Below are positions 1 to 13,500 of a DNA stretch of 64,000 nucleotides, one piece after another. Source of the DNA: Prevotella sp. (lineage in GTDB: Bacteria; Bacteroidota; Bacteroidia; Bacteroidales; Bacteroidaceae); NCBI GenBank assembly GCA_017475265.1, contig JAFVFY010000027.1, forward strand, positions 124,001 to 188,000, read 5' to 3'. Each line of letters begins with the position of its first letter. Positions within the stretch are counted from its first letter, which is position 1. The position numbers and the translations under genes are program-made. A model generated the notes under the pieces. That model saw only the letters and a list, made by a program, of their open reading frames with translations. It had not been told where the DNA came from and did no database searches.

Positions 1-1362
1 AAGGCCATCGACGATGCCGGCGACCAGCCGGAGGAGTGTCTGCAGATACTCGCCGACTATTGCCGCAAGGCCTGTCTGCAGGAGGAGGGCTGCGTGGTGC
101 GCGCCCTGTGGAACGCCCGCTTCAAGCCCCTTGGCGAAGACCTGGTGCGCAAGGTGTTCCGCAACACTTACAAGAAGCCCCACAACGGCAAGCCCGTGTC
201 GCAGATGAACGAGAAGGAGCGTATCATGCGTAGCATCGAGGACTTCCTCGCGCGGCGCTATGAGCTGCGCTTCAACACCGTGAAGCAGACGACGGAGTTC
301 CGGCCCAACGACCTGCGCTTCAAGCAGTGGCGACCGCTGACGGAGAGGGAGCTGAAGTCGATGGTCGTGGAGGAGATGAAGGAGGGCGGCGAGAGCTGGA
401 TGAACGACATGCGCACCTACGTCGAGTCGGCCCACATCAAAGACTATAACCCTATCCACGAGTTCCTCGCCGGCTGCGGGAGATGGAACGGCAAGCAGGA
501 CTTTATCGGCGACTTCGCCCGTCGTCTGCCCACCGACTACGACCGCTGGCCACAGTATTTCCACCGCTGGTTCCTGGCGATGGTGGCCCAGGCCCTGAAC
601 ATCAACCGCGACTACGGCAACTCGATGGTGCCGCTGCTCATCGGCGAGCAGGGCTACCTGAAGACGCAGTTCTGCAACCATATACTGCCGCCGTCGATGC
701 GCGAATACTACATGAAGGACATCAAGATGGACAATGCCGAGCAGGTGGAGCGCGTACTGGGCCGTATGTGGCTGGTGAACATCGACGAGTATGACTCGAA
801 GACGCAGCGCGAACAGGCGAAAATAAAAAGGCTGCTCACCGAGAAGGAGGTGCAGGTGCGCAAGATGCGCAGCGACCAGTACACGATGACGCCGCGCCTC
901 TGCTCGTTCATCGCCACCACCAACGACCCCACTCCGCTGCCCTCGGGCGACGGCACCCGAAGATACCTCTGCATAGAGGTGACAGGGCGCGTAGACATGT
1001 CGGGGCAGATACCCTACAAGCAGATGTTCGCACAGGCGGTAACGGAACTGAACGACCCTGACTGTATCTACTGGTTCACCGACGACGACGAACGTGAGAT
1101 ACAGCAGCATAACCGTCGCTACCAGCAGGAGTCGGCACCCGAGATGGTGCTGCAGCAGCTCTTCGAGCCTGCCAAGCAGCACAAGAAGGAGTGCTTCTGG
1201 ACTACCACCGCCATACAGAAGGAGCTCGAGAATCACCTGAAAGCCTCCGACGTGCCCAACCTGGTCAATCTTGGCGCGGCTATCAAGAAACTACGCTGGC
1301 AGCGGTTCAAGAACAACGGCATCAGAGGCTATTACCTCAAGCTGAAGAAGGGCAGCGTATAG
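1..1362 (+). CDS. VapE-family mobile-element ATPase, 5'-truncated by window edge
   Basis: The reading frame is open from base 1, so the true start is outside the window; the GTG at 94 is internal. The visible 453 residues match the virulence-associated protein E family, superfamily-3-helicase-like ATPases found in phages, satellites and genomic islands of Bacteroidetes, probably acting in element replication. A P-loop (GEQGYLKTQ) lies near visible residue 215, followed about 45 residues later by a Walker B-like stretch (LVNIDEYD). A sensor-like IATTNDPTPLPS stretch and a basic C-terminus follow. It marks the edge of an integrated element ending before the fimbrial region. No integrase, tRNA or attachment site is visible in the remaining bases. 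The family call is firm; the role is inferred from the family. Confidence 0.85.
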   Translation, partial: KAIDDAGDQPEECLQILADYCRKACLQEEGCVVRALWNARFKPLGEDLVRKVFRNTYKKPHNGKPVSQMNEKERIMRSIEDFLARRYELRFNTVKQTTEFRPNDLRFKQWRPLTERELKSMVVEEMKEGGESWMNDMRTYVESAHIKDYNPIHEFLAGCGRWNGKQDFIGDFARRLPTDYDRWPQYFHRWFLAMVAQALNINRDYGNSMVPLLIGEQGYLKTQFCNHILPPSMREYYMKDIKMDNAEQVERVLGRMWLVNIDEYDSKTQREQAKIKRLLTEKEVQVRKMRSDQYTMTPRLCSFIATTNDPTPLPSGDGTRRYLCIEVTGRVDMSGQIPYKQMFAQAVTELNDPDCIYWFTDDDEREIQQHNRRYQQESAPEMVLQQLFEPAKQHKKECFWTTTAIQKELENHLKASDVPNLVNLGAAIKKLRWQRFKNNGIRGYYLKLKKGSV

Positions 1363-1477
1363 AGAGGAAGGGGCAATGGGGGCCGTAAAGGGGCGGGGAG
1401 TCTTTGTTAAGAATCCCCTTGTAAATACCTGTTTGGCAAACAGATAGGAGAAAAAGGGGCGCGAGGGGCAGACATTT

Positions 1478-1516
1478 TTGGTGGAGAGAATAGCTAAAGG
1501 CTATTCTCTCCACCAA
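1478..1516. terminator. 17-bp perfect inverted repeat, possible terminator
   Basis: Arms 1478-1494 and 1500-1516 are perfect complements around a 5-nt loop (taaag). The hairpin sits between the VapE-like stop (1362) and the stop of the giant minus-strand gene (1583), so it lies 3' of both convergent genes. No clear U-tract follows on either strand, so its termination strength is uncertain. Confidence 0.5.
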
Positions 1517-1582
1517 CTGTTCTTGGTTCGGCAGAGGGCCTGCGCCACGCAGTTCATCGTTGCAGAAAGGACGGTGAGAGGA

Positions 1583-4500
1583 TTATCTCACTGAAAGCTT
1601 GCGCGTGTACTTTCCGTCGGACGACTGCACGATGTAGACGCCGGAGTTCACGATGTGCGTCTCGCGGCTCTCACCGGGCTGCAGGTCGAAGGTGGCCATG
1701 CAGAGTCCGCTCGGAGCGATGATGCGGATGGTGACGGTCTCCTCCAGCGACGAGCTCACCGTAATCTTGTGGCTTCCAGGACGGGCAGTGATGTAGCCCG
1801 GCTTCATAATCGACTTCTTCTTCTGGTCGTCGTCGTTCTGCGAGAAGACGATGCTGCGCGTCTGGCGCGAAGGTGAAGATGCAGGCGTTGCAATGAAGTA
1901 TGGCCGGAAGGCATAGACACTGGCCGTCGAGGCATCGGTCTCCACATAGCTGTTGCCGTCGCTGTTGAGCAGGAAGGCATGCTTGCCAGTCTCCACATCG
2001 GGATTGTTCAGGTAGCTCGGCTTGAAGGTGTAGCCATCTTCGGTGACTCCCGTTGCATCGTCGCTCACCTCGATGGTCGTTGCTCCGGGCTTCGATGCGA
2101 AGGTAATGGTCTGCTGACCGAGCTGTTTGGGAATAGTGTTCATGGCCGTCACAGCCTCGAAGTTGCCGCTGAGATCGAACTCGTAGTAACGATTGCCGGG
2201 GAAGCCGATGATGTAAGGCGTGGCACCAGCCAGACGCGGATAATTCCTATACGTGTGTTCGGTCTTGTAGTAGTCGCGGCTGGCATCGTCCTCCTGATAC
2301 TCGTCAGTGTTCTGGTCTTCACCAGTGGTGTTACCATCCTGGTATTTTTTGTTGTTGTACGAGTAGTAGTAGTCCCAGAGGAAGGTGTTGGTGTAGTCCT
2401 TATCGCCGTCATCACTATTGGCAACGGGATACTTGAACTCAGCTTTATAGACATTTCCTGAAATCGAACCACCTTCGGTGAATCCACGCAACCAGTACTC
2501 ATGACCGATGTCGTCCTTACTTGAGTTCTTGTAGAAGTGCGTGATTTCGCCCTTGTCGTTGGTGGTCACAATCTCGGCCTTGAAGGGTAGGCTGATGCCC
2601 TCCCAGCCCTTGGTGGTGCGCACGACAGGTGTTTCGGCATTGTTGTCGTGATCCACCCACGCAATATCCACATAGTTGTCGGGGATGCGCTGGTACCACA
2701 TGCGCTGTCCTTCGTCAAATGAGTAGGCTATCGGCGCGTTGAAGTCCTGCTTGTCTATGAGCACATGGTCGTTCAAGGCCAGGAACGAGCTAGCAGACTG
2801 CTTCTGCACGCGGTGGCCGTGAATCTTGATCTGATCAGCGTCGCGATCAGCCACGGTGTGGTAGCGGTAGATGTCACTGTACAGATCTGTCACAGGAGCC
2901 GTCTCCGTCTCTACGTAAGCCTCATCTTGCAGATAGGTGCCCACGGTTGCGTCGGTCGTGGCGGCGGCATCGGTGTCGGTCATGGTGTAGGCCAGCAGGT
3001 TGCGCGTCAGGTCGTCGGCTATATAGAGATCATGCACGCCACCGTCGTCGAGCAGCGGCGGGTAGAAGGCGTAGGCTTCAGTCGACAGTCCATCATTCTG
3101 GGACTTCTGTGACGTCTGAGACCACTTCGACCAGCCCTTCTGGTAGTCATAGTTTGCGTCGTTGTAACCGGTGAAGTCGATGGCCGTCATGTTCTCGTAC
3201 ACCTTGACAGAGGCATCGTCCTTCTTCGTTGCTGCGAACACGGCGTAGGGGTTGAAGTGAGCCACGCTCATGTTGTAGTTGCGGAAGTAGGCCGGTGCGC
3301 GGTAGACGCGGTTGCCCGCCACTGTGGTGAGCACGCGGTCGTCGCTCTTGTTGATGACTGACGGCAGCGGCTGGTGGTCACGCTTGTCGCGTCCGTTGTT
3401 GCCGTCCATGTGGTCATAGTTCAGTGCCTGGCCGAAGAAGATGTAGTCGTCGGGCCAGATGGCGTAGTAGCTCTTCTCCTTCGTGTCGGGATCGGTGTAG
3501 AGGCGCTCGTTGGGCGTGCCCGGAATCTCACCGCCGGCATAGATGAAGTCGCCGTCGCGGAAGCGTTCCTCGACATAGCCGTGCAATGACGTATCATTTA
3601 ACGGGTAGAGGGCATAGTCGGCAGGATAGTAGGCATTACTAATATCCGTGACGAGCGAGCCGTCGGCATTTGCCTTCCAGTAGTTGTACTGCAGACCAGA
3701 GGAAAGTCTCGTACCGTCGTAGTAACGCTTGTTCAGATAGAATCCGTTGAGGTCGTATGCCACCGTACCGTTGTAGAAAGCCTTGTCGGGCATCTGTGTG
3801 GGAACGCCATGGGCTGCATCGTTGCCAGTAGGCACGGTGTAGGCATTGCTCTCAGGATAGTAGCAGTTCACCACCTGCACGAGGTCGGAGGAGCCTGTTC
3901 GTGAAGGATTGCCGAACACGGCATAGTGACCTGTTCCAGTGGTGGGTGTTCCAGTGGTCTTCACCCAGCAGTTCTCCACATAGCCCTCGCCAGTCTCGGC
4001 CACGCCAGCACCAGTGAACGAGCCGGTGACACCGAGGTTGTAGACACGACCACAGAGATGGTTGAAGAGCGAACCAGTGGTTTCGTTTGCGGGCTGAAGG
4101 CCGCTGATGGTATGGCCGTCACCGTGGAGTACGCCCTCGAAGCACTCGGTAGCGTTGTCGGCTATCGGCGTCCAAGAGCTGCCGCTGTGGTCTTGGTCGG
4201 CACGGAGGAAGAATTCCAGATACTTGCCGCCCTTCATCTGCTTGCCAATACTCGTGTTGTCCTGGAGCAGGGCATGGCCCTTCAATGGACTATCAACAGG
4301 CTCGGCATCGGGGTCGGCATTCTTTACCGTTGTGATTAAACCGTTGGCATCGGTGTTCACTTTATCTGTGTCAAGGTAGCTCAGGTCGATGAGGCTCTTG
4401 AACAGGTCAAGACCGTTCTGCGACGTAGATGGGTCATCCGTCTTGTAGTCGTTGATGTATACCTTCGGCTCGTAGCCCACGTCCTTATGGTCGATGTAGT

Positions 4501-7500
4501 AGTGGTGGAGCTTGTCGTCCATCACCTTCTTCAGGTCATGGTAGTTGGCCACGCTGATGGGTACGCTGTTGGAGTAGGCGCGTCCGTGGCTGGTCTCGGC
4601 ATAGTAGGCAATGTAGTAGCCGTTCTGATACCAATAGACGGGCGTCACGGTGTTGGTATACTCGGTGCCGTTGTAGTGGACATCGGCATCGCTCTGGTTG
4701 GAGAAGAGCTGCCATCCGGAGCTGATGACGCGGAAGGCACCCTCGGTGACGGTGGGCACCTCGAGGCCAATGGTGGTGCCGGGCAGCACGATGTCGGGCT
4801 TGTTCAGCTCGCCGATCTCGGGCACGCCGCTCTTGAAGCTGATGTGAATGTTCACGACGTGGCGCTCGCTGACGGGCGAGACGTTGTCGCCGGTCTCGTC
4901 GCTCTCCTCATACTCATAGAGGTAGATGACAGTAATGATCTTCTCCTGCTGCAGATCCTCAATCTCGGAGTCTCTCGACACGTAGAGCGTACTCACCTCC
5001 GTGGGCGACAAGCCGTGGATAAGGAATCCCTTCTGCAAGTTGGGCACATTCTCGTAGTTATCATGGTTGATGATGGTGCCCAAGGGAACTTCATCGCCGA
5101 CATCGTACTCATCTTCATCTTCAGATTCAGAAGAAGTACCAATTTTAGTAGCGGTAATTTTCTTGCCATTGATACCGATGGTGTAGGGCTCACGGCAGTA
5201 GTAGTAGTTCGTGGTTTTATACTCGTACACGTCGCCGCTTGCGGTCTTGTCGATGTCGGCATCGGTAAACTCTATCTCGTGGAAGTTCTTCTTCTGCTGG
5301 TCGTTCATGGCCTGGTAAGAAGGCTCGTCGATGACCTGTCCGATGGTGTAGGGGATGTCGCCGCGTATGAACCTATTGGTCACGACGTAGTACTTGCCAG
5401 GCTTGTCCACCGAGATGGGCGAGTAGTAGTGCTTCTCGTTGGGAATCTGCTCGTAGTCTGTGCGCGAGAGCCATTGAGACTCATTGGTCATCTTGGTGAT
5501 GGTGACATTTTCAGTATCGGAAATTTTATAGGTTAATGGGTCATCGCTGGTGTACTCTGCCTTGTAGTCGATGGGCGTTTCAGGTGAGTACACCTTGTTG
5601 GCCAGCGGGGTGTAGCCAGTGTGCAGCGGGTTGGTGGTGTCAATCTCGTAGCCGTCGTACTGCACCTTGGGATGTCCGTAGTTGGCCTCGGTGCGTCCGC
5701 TGTAGGTGGGGTCGATGAGCAGGTCGAGGGCGTCGTAGTTGAAGGCGAATTTGGCGCGGTCGGCATCGCTCATGGAGCACCATGTGTCGATGGCGCGGTA
5801 GGCCTTTCCGCTGTCGAACCAGCTGCCGCCGTAGAGGCCGGCCTCAGTACAGTAGTAGGCATCGGAGGTATGCTCGCTGATGTATTTTTCAGCCTGTGTA
5901 TCATCGTAGCCGTACTTCTCCTTGACTTTCGCCTTCAGTTTGGAGATGTCGCTTGTGGTACCTGTGGAGAGCAGCTGTCCGGCGTAGATATAGTCTGAGG
6001 CGGAGAACTCCATGTAGCTGGTACACACCTTAGCCTTTGTGGCCTTCGCGGTGATGGCGGCCCACTGGGCATCGGTGTATCCTACAGGGTTACCCTCAGT
6101 ATCAATGGTGTACTTCAGGCTCTTAGCCACAGGTGTTCCGGCGTTGAGGTGCTGCACCTCGTGGCCGCTGGCATCAACGACCGACAACTCGCTGGTCATG
6201 ATGTAACATTCGTCCACTGTAGCCTGACCGGTTGGGAGGGTGTGGCCGCCCTCTGTTATCTTATTGTAGTTACTAACGGTATTGGCATTGATGATGTCGC
6301 CCACCTTGTAGGTCTGCTGGCCGAAGAGGCCGCTCTCCTTTGGTGAGTAGGTGGGGCCTTCAGTGTATAGTTTCTTATCAGCATCCGACAACTTACCGTA
6401 TTCATCTGTGTTCTTGGCATTTGCCTGTCCCGACGACGAGGTCAAGGTGTAGTAGTCGTTCCACACCATGGGGTTGTTCACGTCATAGGTGAGCAGGTAG
6501 CCGGTGTCGTGGCTCATGTTGTTGCTCTGATGGAATGCGTATTCGATGGCTACGTCGGTGGTTCTCTCAGCGCCCTGAGAGTCGGTGGTCACGAGGGTGG
6601 CATATTTCACATTCTCCAAGCCGTCGATTGTCTTTGTCGGGGCATTGTTTATGAGCGCAGTATATTCTTCAGCCGTCAGCACGAAGCCCTCGGCATACTC
6701 GGTGCTGCCCACCCGGCAGCGGTCGGAGACGACGTAGGTCTCTTCGACGAACTTCGCCTTGTCGGCATCGCTCAGGAGCCGATAGTCCCAGTAGGAGATG
6801 GGGTCGTTGAGCCGGTATTCCTTGTCGTTGGTCTTGAAGGTCTCCTCCACGGTGCCTAACTTGTTGCCGTTCTTGTCGTAGTAGGCGTAGTAGTTGGGTT
6901 GCACCTCTCGCAGGGTCATCTTGCCGTGTGCGGCAGCGGTGATGGTCAGCGGCAGCTCTATGCGCTCGGCGTAGGCGGTGGCAGAGCCGGTGTAGGCCGA
7001 AATATACTGGTCATAGACGTAGATGGAGCCCTTGATGTACCAATAGTGTGCGGGCGACTTGTCGTAGCCGTCGTTGTAGATGCCGCCGTAGGGATAGCAG
7101 TCATCGACAATCTGCTTGCTGGCGTGTACGAAGTTGCCTGAGGTCTCAATCTGCTGCAAATTGTTCTCAGCGTAGGTGAAGCGTCGGAAGGTACGGGCGG
7201 GCGTGTTGTAGTCGAGCACCGACACCTTGCCGTATTCCGAATGCCATGTTTTCTCACCGTGCTCGTTCTTGGCATAGACGTAGCCGCCGCCCATGCCGGG
7301 GATGACGTTGATGAGGTCGAGCTCTACAACGCCGGTGATGTATCCCCACACGTCCTTGCCGGCGGTCTCGGTCTCCTCGCGCTTGATTTCCATGTACACA
7401 CCCGAAGCGAGGGCCAACTCGTTGTAGCTGACACCGTTGTTGCGATGCTTGCCGGTGGGCTGGGCAGCTTTCCATTGGTAGTAGGTCTTGCCATCTGCCT

Positions 7501-10500
7501 TAAGGGCATTAGCAACATCAGTGTCGGCGCGACGCACGTCCTTATCAGTGGCGAAGAACACGTCGCTGGTGAGGTTGCCTAAATATTTCACTGAGTTGTA
7601 GACGCCGAAGTAGTTGCCATGAATCAGGTCCCTATCGCTTTCGTTTTGGGCAAGCGACCTGTTCTGGTTGAGCGACAGCTCTCCCACGCGGTTAATGGTG
7701 TAGTTGGCATAGTCGATGTCCTTCGAGGCGCGGTCCTCGGCTCCCTTGAGCACCATGCGGCTGCCGAACACGCCACAGAAGTCGGCACGCTGGATGGTGT
7801 TCAGCGGCCGGCCGGCATACTTGCTGAACACGCCGGCGAGGCTCCAGTTGTTACGCTCAGCGAGGTCCATCAGGCCGTACTCGCCATCGTCAATCTGCTC
7901 ATCCTTCTTATAGTCCTTGTGGCCGGGGTTCCAGTTTCCTTGCTCCGTGGTGCTAAAGCTGGCGTAGGTCTCTGGTGTCACCTTCTGGCCTTTCTTATAT
8001 GCTACGTCGCCTACTTCGTGCAGCATCTTGCTCTCGTAGTAGGTGTAGGTGTGGTCTTTGTTGGCAAGGTACTTCAGCTGGTAGTAGGCCTGCTCGCGTG
8101 GGGTCATGGTCTCGTAAAGTCCGTAGTCCACCTGCTCGGAAAGGCTATAGAAGTCGGTGCCGTAGTTGTTGATGTGCAGTTCGCGGAAGCCGTCGACGAG
8201 CGTGAGGTTGCCATCACCATAGATGCCTCCGATGTCGTCGGAGCCCACGGTGATGAGGTCGCGGTTGTAGATGTCGCGCAGCGATGCGGCTGCGTTGCCA
8301 TAGACAGTGACGGTGTTGGCATAGACGAGGTCGCTACCCGGCGTGATGTTTCCGCCGGCAAAGACGGCATTGTGGATGGTGACGCCGTCGGTGTTGAGTT
8401 TGTTCCAATCTTCGGAGGCTGCCGACTTGTTGCGCAAGTAGGCCAGATAGTCAACAGGCACATATTCGCCGGCACTGAAGGTCTTGCTGTTCAGGGTGAT
8501 GCTGTTGCCTGGCTTCACCTGGCAGTAAGGCTCCACCACGACGTTGCAGGCGATGGACAGGCCTTTGGTCTTGTCGCCTTCTTTATAATAGTAACCGCCG
8601 CCATCTGACGGATGGCCTTTGTCAAACACGGTGTTTTCGGTCACGTCTGTTCCCACCTTCTTACCATTGGAGCTATAGACAAAGCCCTCGTCGCCGCCGC
8701 CGAATACGTTGCCGAAGCCGTGGAGGGCGTTCTCGGCGGTGCCTATCTCGCCGCCGCGTATGTTCACGTCGGTGGTGCCGAAGACATAGCCCTTCGAGCT
8801 GCGGTCCATGGTGAGCTTCTCGTCGTCGGTCATCCAGCCTTCGCCGCCCCAGTTGTCGTAGCCGCGGCCGCCGCCGAAGACGTTGCGCATGACGTGGCCG
8901 CCATAGAGCGTAACGTGGGTCTCGCCGCCCTTGTAAATCTTTGCGCCGGAATGGCTGATAGCCTCAATACCTGGGAGCCTGTCGGGATGAACGGTGCCAC
9001 GGCCCACGGGGCCTATCTCGCCTCCGCCGAAGACGCTGCCGCGCACCTGACCGCCATACATCGTGGTGTGGGTGCGATCGCAATAACTGTTGGCTACGTA
9101 GCCGCCACCGAAGACGTTGCCGCTCTTTTCCAGGTCGGTGTTGGGAATGAAGTTGCCATCGTCATCCTTCTTGCCGTCGTCCTCCAGTTCCTCATCATAT
9201 TTACCTGTCGTGGAATTGTACCTATAACCTATATAGCCTTTGTTGATGGTGACGTAGGCATCGCCGTAGATGGCACCGCCCTCACCGGCGCCATAGACGT
9301 TGCGGGTAATAGAGGGAATGCCATGGACGTGATCCGTACCGTCTTTCTTGCCGATGATCACGTGGGTCTCGCCCAAGCGGTCATTGTTGTTGTTGGCATA
9401 CTCGCTGATGAGGGCATCCGACTCGACGCCGTTTTCCACCTTCACGTGCTTGCCCACATTACCGCGCCATCCGCCGCCGTAGACGTTACGCACCGTGCCA
9501 CCCTCGATGTAGACGTTGGCACTGGGCGTGAAGCCGGCCTGGTTATTTGAACTGCCTGAACCACTATCGTAGGCTCCTGCATTCCACGTGTCTTCCACGG
9601 AGCCGCTGGTACCGGCGGCATAAATGTCCTGCCTCACCTCACCGCCAAGCAGGGCGATATAGGTGGTGCCGGCCACCACAGCCTCGGCACCCAAACCGCC
9701 ACCGTAGGCATAGTTGCCCACGTAGGCTCCTTCTTTGATGAGGACATTGGTGCAATACCTGTTTTGCACTAATGCCAAATCCTCCTGAGTAAGGCCGGTG
9801 AAGTCACGGTCGTCAACCTCGGCCACCCTCACCAATGGGTTGGCAAGGTTTGTAGATGTGTTCTGCCAATAAAATACATTGTCGGAAGTGACGGGCCAAA
9901 TGCCACCGCCGATCTTCCAGGCATTAGCCCAGTCGGAATCCGTAAAGTCCTCGCCAGCCTTTTTAGTCCCTGCTGGCCATTTTGCAGGCTTGAAGTTTTG
10001 GATGAAATTGTACACGCTCTCCGCGTTGTACACCTTTCCGGCCTCTCCACCGCCATAGACTTCCCAGACATTGGCGCCACGGTTAAGGTTCACCTCGGTG
10101 TATTCCGACCATGTGTCGCCACCGCAGCCGGCACCGTAGACCGTTCCCGTGGTCATGCCGTACTTATAGCTGTCCTGCTGGACTTTCACGTCGATGTTGA
10201 CCTTGCCGTAAAGGGTGCGGCGCTTGTTATTGTTACCGCCGTAGATGGCACCTTTGTACAGCTTGTTTCCTACGGTATTGTTGTTCTCGTCGACTCGTAA
10301 CGGATTGTAAATCAGACAGGCATCGGCGCTGTGATACTCCACGTTGGCCTCGTAGGCGTCGCAAGGCAGATAGGTGTCCATGCCATAACCGCCGCCGAAG
10401 ATGCTGCCAATCTTGATGGTGGAGCCTTGCGGCACATTGACCAGCGTGCGGCGGGTGACACCCTCCTCAAAGCTGGCACCGTAGGAAGCTCCAATCTCAC

Positions 10501-13500
10501 CACGAACCAAGTCGGTGATGGCAGAGGCTGAATCGTAGTTGGGGTTCTCGCCACTCAGGTCTACACCCATGCCCACGCCGCCCCAGGCACCGGCACCGAA
10601 GACCTCCATATTCGTGTATTTTTTGAAGGCATCGATCTGCGGAATGTCGATGAGCACGTAGCTGCGGTTCTGCAGCAGGTCGCGCTCCTTCTCGCACGAC
10701 TGTCCCTGACCGGCGCCATAGACGCTCTTCACCACGTTGTTTTCGCTGTAGTAGGTGGGACGGAAATTGACAAAGGCGTTGTTGAGACGCGGCTTATAGA
10801 ATAGTGGGTTGTCATTGCTGTCCAATTTGGAGTCACCGAGTATGTCTTTTGTTACACCATCTGGTATTGTTCCATCAGCTTTTTTAGTGTAAGTGTAGCG
10901 GGCGAACTTGTAGTCAGAGTAGTCGTAGGTACCGTAGCATCCGCCGAAGATGGCGTCGGCGCGGCCCTGCAGGTACTCTACGTAGGCTCCGGCCTTTAGC
11001 ACGTCGGGAATGTGATCGCCGTCGGTATCGTTGGGATGCACCTTGCCAAGCACATCAAGGCCATAGTTTGCGTCGCTCGTGGTGCGCAGTCGGCTCTGGA
11101 AGAGTTTTTCCTTCATAATCCTGCCGCCCAGGTCGTTGCCGCCATACACGATGTCACGCACCCAGGGGAAGCCCTCCACGTAACAGGTGTCGTTGTCAAG
11201 GATTGAGGTATCAGTGCCGGTGGAAGTGCTTCCCAGCTTACCCATGCGCTTTCTGTTCCCGTCTTTCACCATACGACCCACGTAGGTTTCGGAATGACCC
11301 AGAATGTCGGCATTACACGAGCCGCCGAAACTGTTGAAGACGCGGCCCTTGCCTATATTGCTGATGGTGTTACCGCAGATGGGGCCGAAGAAGCCGCCGC
11401 CGTACAGGAACTCACACTCGGCCATGTCCTCACTCGTGTCGGCAGCTTTCGACACACCGGCCTTCGTGCCGCAAATGTTGACGTAGCAGCTGTAGGCCGG
11501 GTTGTACTCATATAGCTTGCCGTCGAAGGCGTATTTGCCTGTAGCGGTGTCTATAGTATAGTTACTGGCTGTGGTAGTGAGTTTTGTCTTCCCATCCGAA
11601 GCGAATAGTGGCTTGCCGATGACACCATCCTCGCTGCCTCCGAAAATCTGGAAGGTATAGCCCTTGTTCAGGTTGATGGTGGTGCTGCCCCATATCTCGG
11701 TGTCCTCACCCTTGCCGCCTCCGAAGACGTTGAGGGCCGAGCCGAACACGTCCATACCCTGCTGGCCGAGAATGACACCGGTGTGGCGCTGCGTGATATT
11801 GAATCTTGTCTGTTCGGTCTGGGTCGCGCCGTAGAGGCTTACCTCCTCGCCCAGCTCGTCGGACTGCACCACGTCGAAGAGCTTCTCGCGCTCAACGATG
11901 GTGGCATTGAGGTTGATGACCACATTGCCCTCCACAATACCGCTACTGTAGCAGCCGCCGTAGATGTTGCCGCCATACAGACGGCGGGCAAGGTCGTCAG
12001 AAGAACTTTCGCAAGATGCGGTTCCTTCAGGGAAAGAAGTCACGGGAGCCACCTCCGTATAGGTCTTAGTGCCAGTGTCGTATTGACGGCTGTCCACGGT
12101 GTTCCACTCCAAATAGCGGTGACGGGTGGTCGCGTCGTTGCCCACTTGGGGTGACAGCAGATAAGTCGGTTGTCCGTTGGTTAAAACAGGCTCATAATTC
12201 TCGTTTCTCTGCACCGCCCAGCGCTTGGGCTGAATGAGAAGGCCGGAGAGGTTGAGTTCCAGCTTGTTGCCGGTTGCCTGGTCGGCACTGCCGATGAGTC
12301 CGCCCTCGTAGACAGCGTTATAGTCTGTTTCGGGCACAACAGCACTGTTGCAGCCGCCCACCAGCTTGTTGTAGATGATGATCTTGTGGGTGAAGTCTAT
12401 CTTCGATGCTCCTGAATGGATCATGCTGCCCACGTTGCCGCCGCAGTAGAACGAGCCAATGTAGCTGCTGTAAGGATCATAGTTGTGGGCATCGCCCTTT
12501 TCCTTGTTGTCGAACACCACGCTGGGAATCATGTCCGTCATAGCACAGCCCTTCATGTATTCGGCGAAGGTGGGGCCGTCTGTGAAGTTGATGGTGTTGA
12601 ACTTGAGGCCATTGGTTGACGTATCAGTTAGTTTCCCGTCAGTGCCGACGTATTTTCCAAACAATTTTAGCACATCGTTGGCTTGCTCGTACTTCACCAT
12701 GTTCTCTCCGTTGTTGCCGAGGAACACATTCTCGGCATAGACGTTTGAGCCAATCTTCAGCTCCACTACGGGATAGTTCGGGTAGCTGGTGTTGTTCAGT
12801 TTGGTAGGGTCTTGCTCCAGGGTGGCGCTGTTGCCACCCACGTAGACGCTACCGCCGATGATGGTGGGATGGTCGGCGTCTTTTCCCCACAAGCGTACCG
12901 ACACCTGCTCGGCATTGGGGCGGTGGGCAGTGAGAGCCTGCACTGAGGTCATCCCACTGGGCACCTCGTAGTAGAAGTCACGGTATTCCTCTTTGTCTTT
13001 CAGGTCGGGGTTGTCGGTATAGGCGTAAGAGCCGTTGCCGCCGCCATAGACATTACCGCGTATGCTGGTGTAGATACCCACGGCATTGCCGAAGTACACT
13101 TTTCCGGAAATGTCGTTACCGCCATAGACATTGTTGATGTCGCCGCCGCGCACCAGCGTGCGGGCTGCCAAGTCTTTGGGGAAGGCATAGCCTTCAGGTG
13201 CCTGGACGTGATCCACCAGGTTTCCGCTGCCATCGAGAGGCTCCACGTTGGCCATACGGCAGCCACCAAAGACGTTCTCAATCTTCAGCTTCATCTTGTC
13301 TTCATACGTTCCTGAGGGGTCGATTTCCAGAAGGAGGCCTATCGGCGAGGTCATCATGCCTTGGTTGCCGCCGCTGTAGAGGTCGCGGATGATACCCTTC
13401 TGTAGGTTCCACTTCGGTATGATGGCCATCGGGGCCTTGTTGTTGCCACCGAACACACGGGCGTGGTTGAAGGCCCAACTGTCGAGTCTGGCCTGGAAGG

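Noticed and set aside
4487-5536. 349-aa plus-strand ORF
   Set aside because: Antisense to the giant gene; composition is a Val/Asp/Gly shadow.
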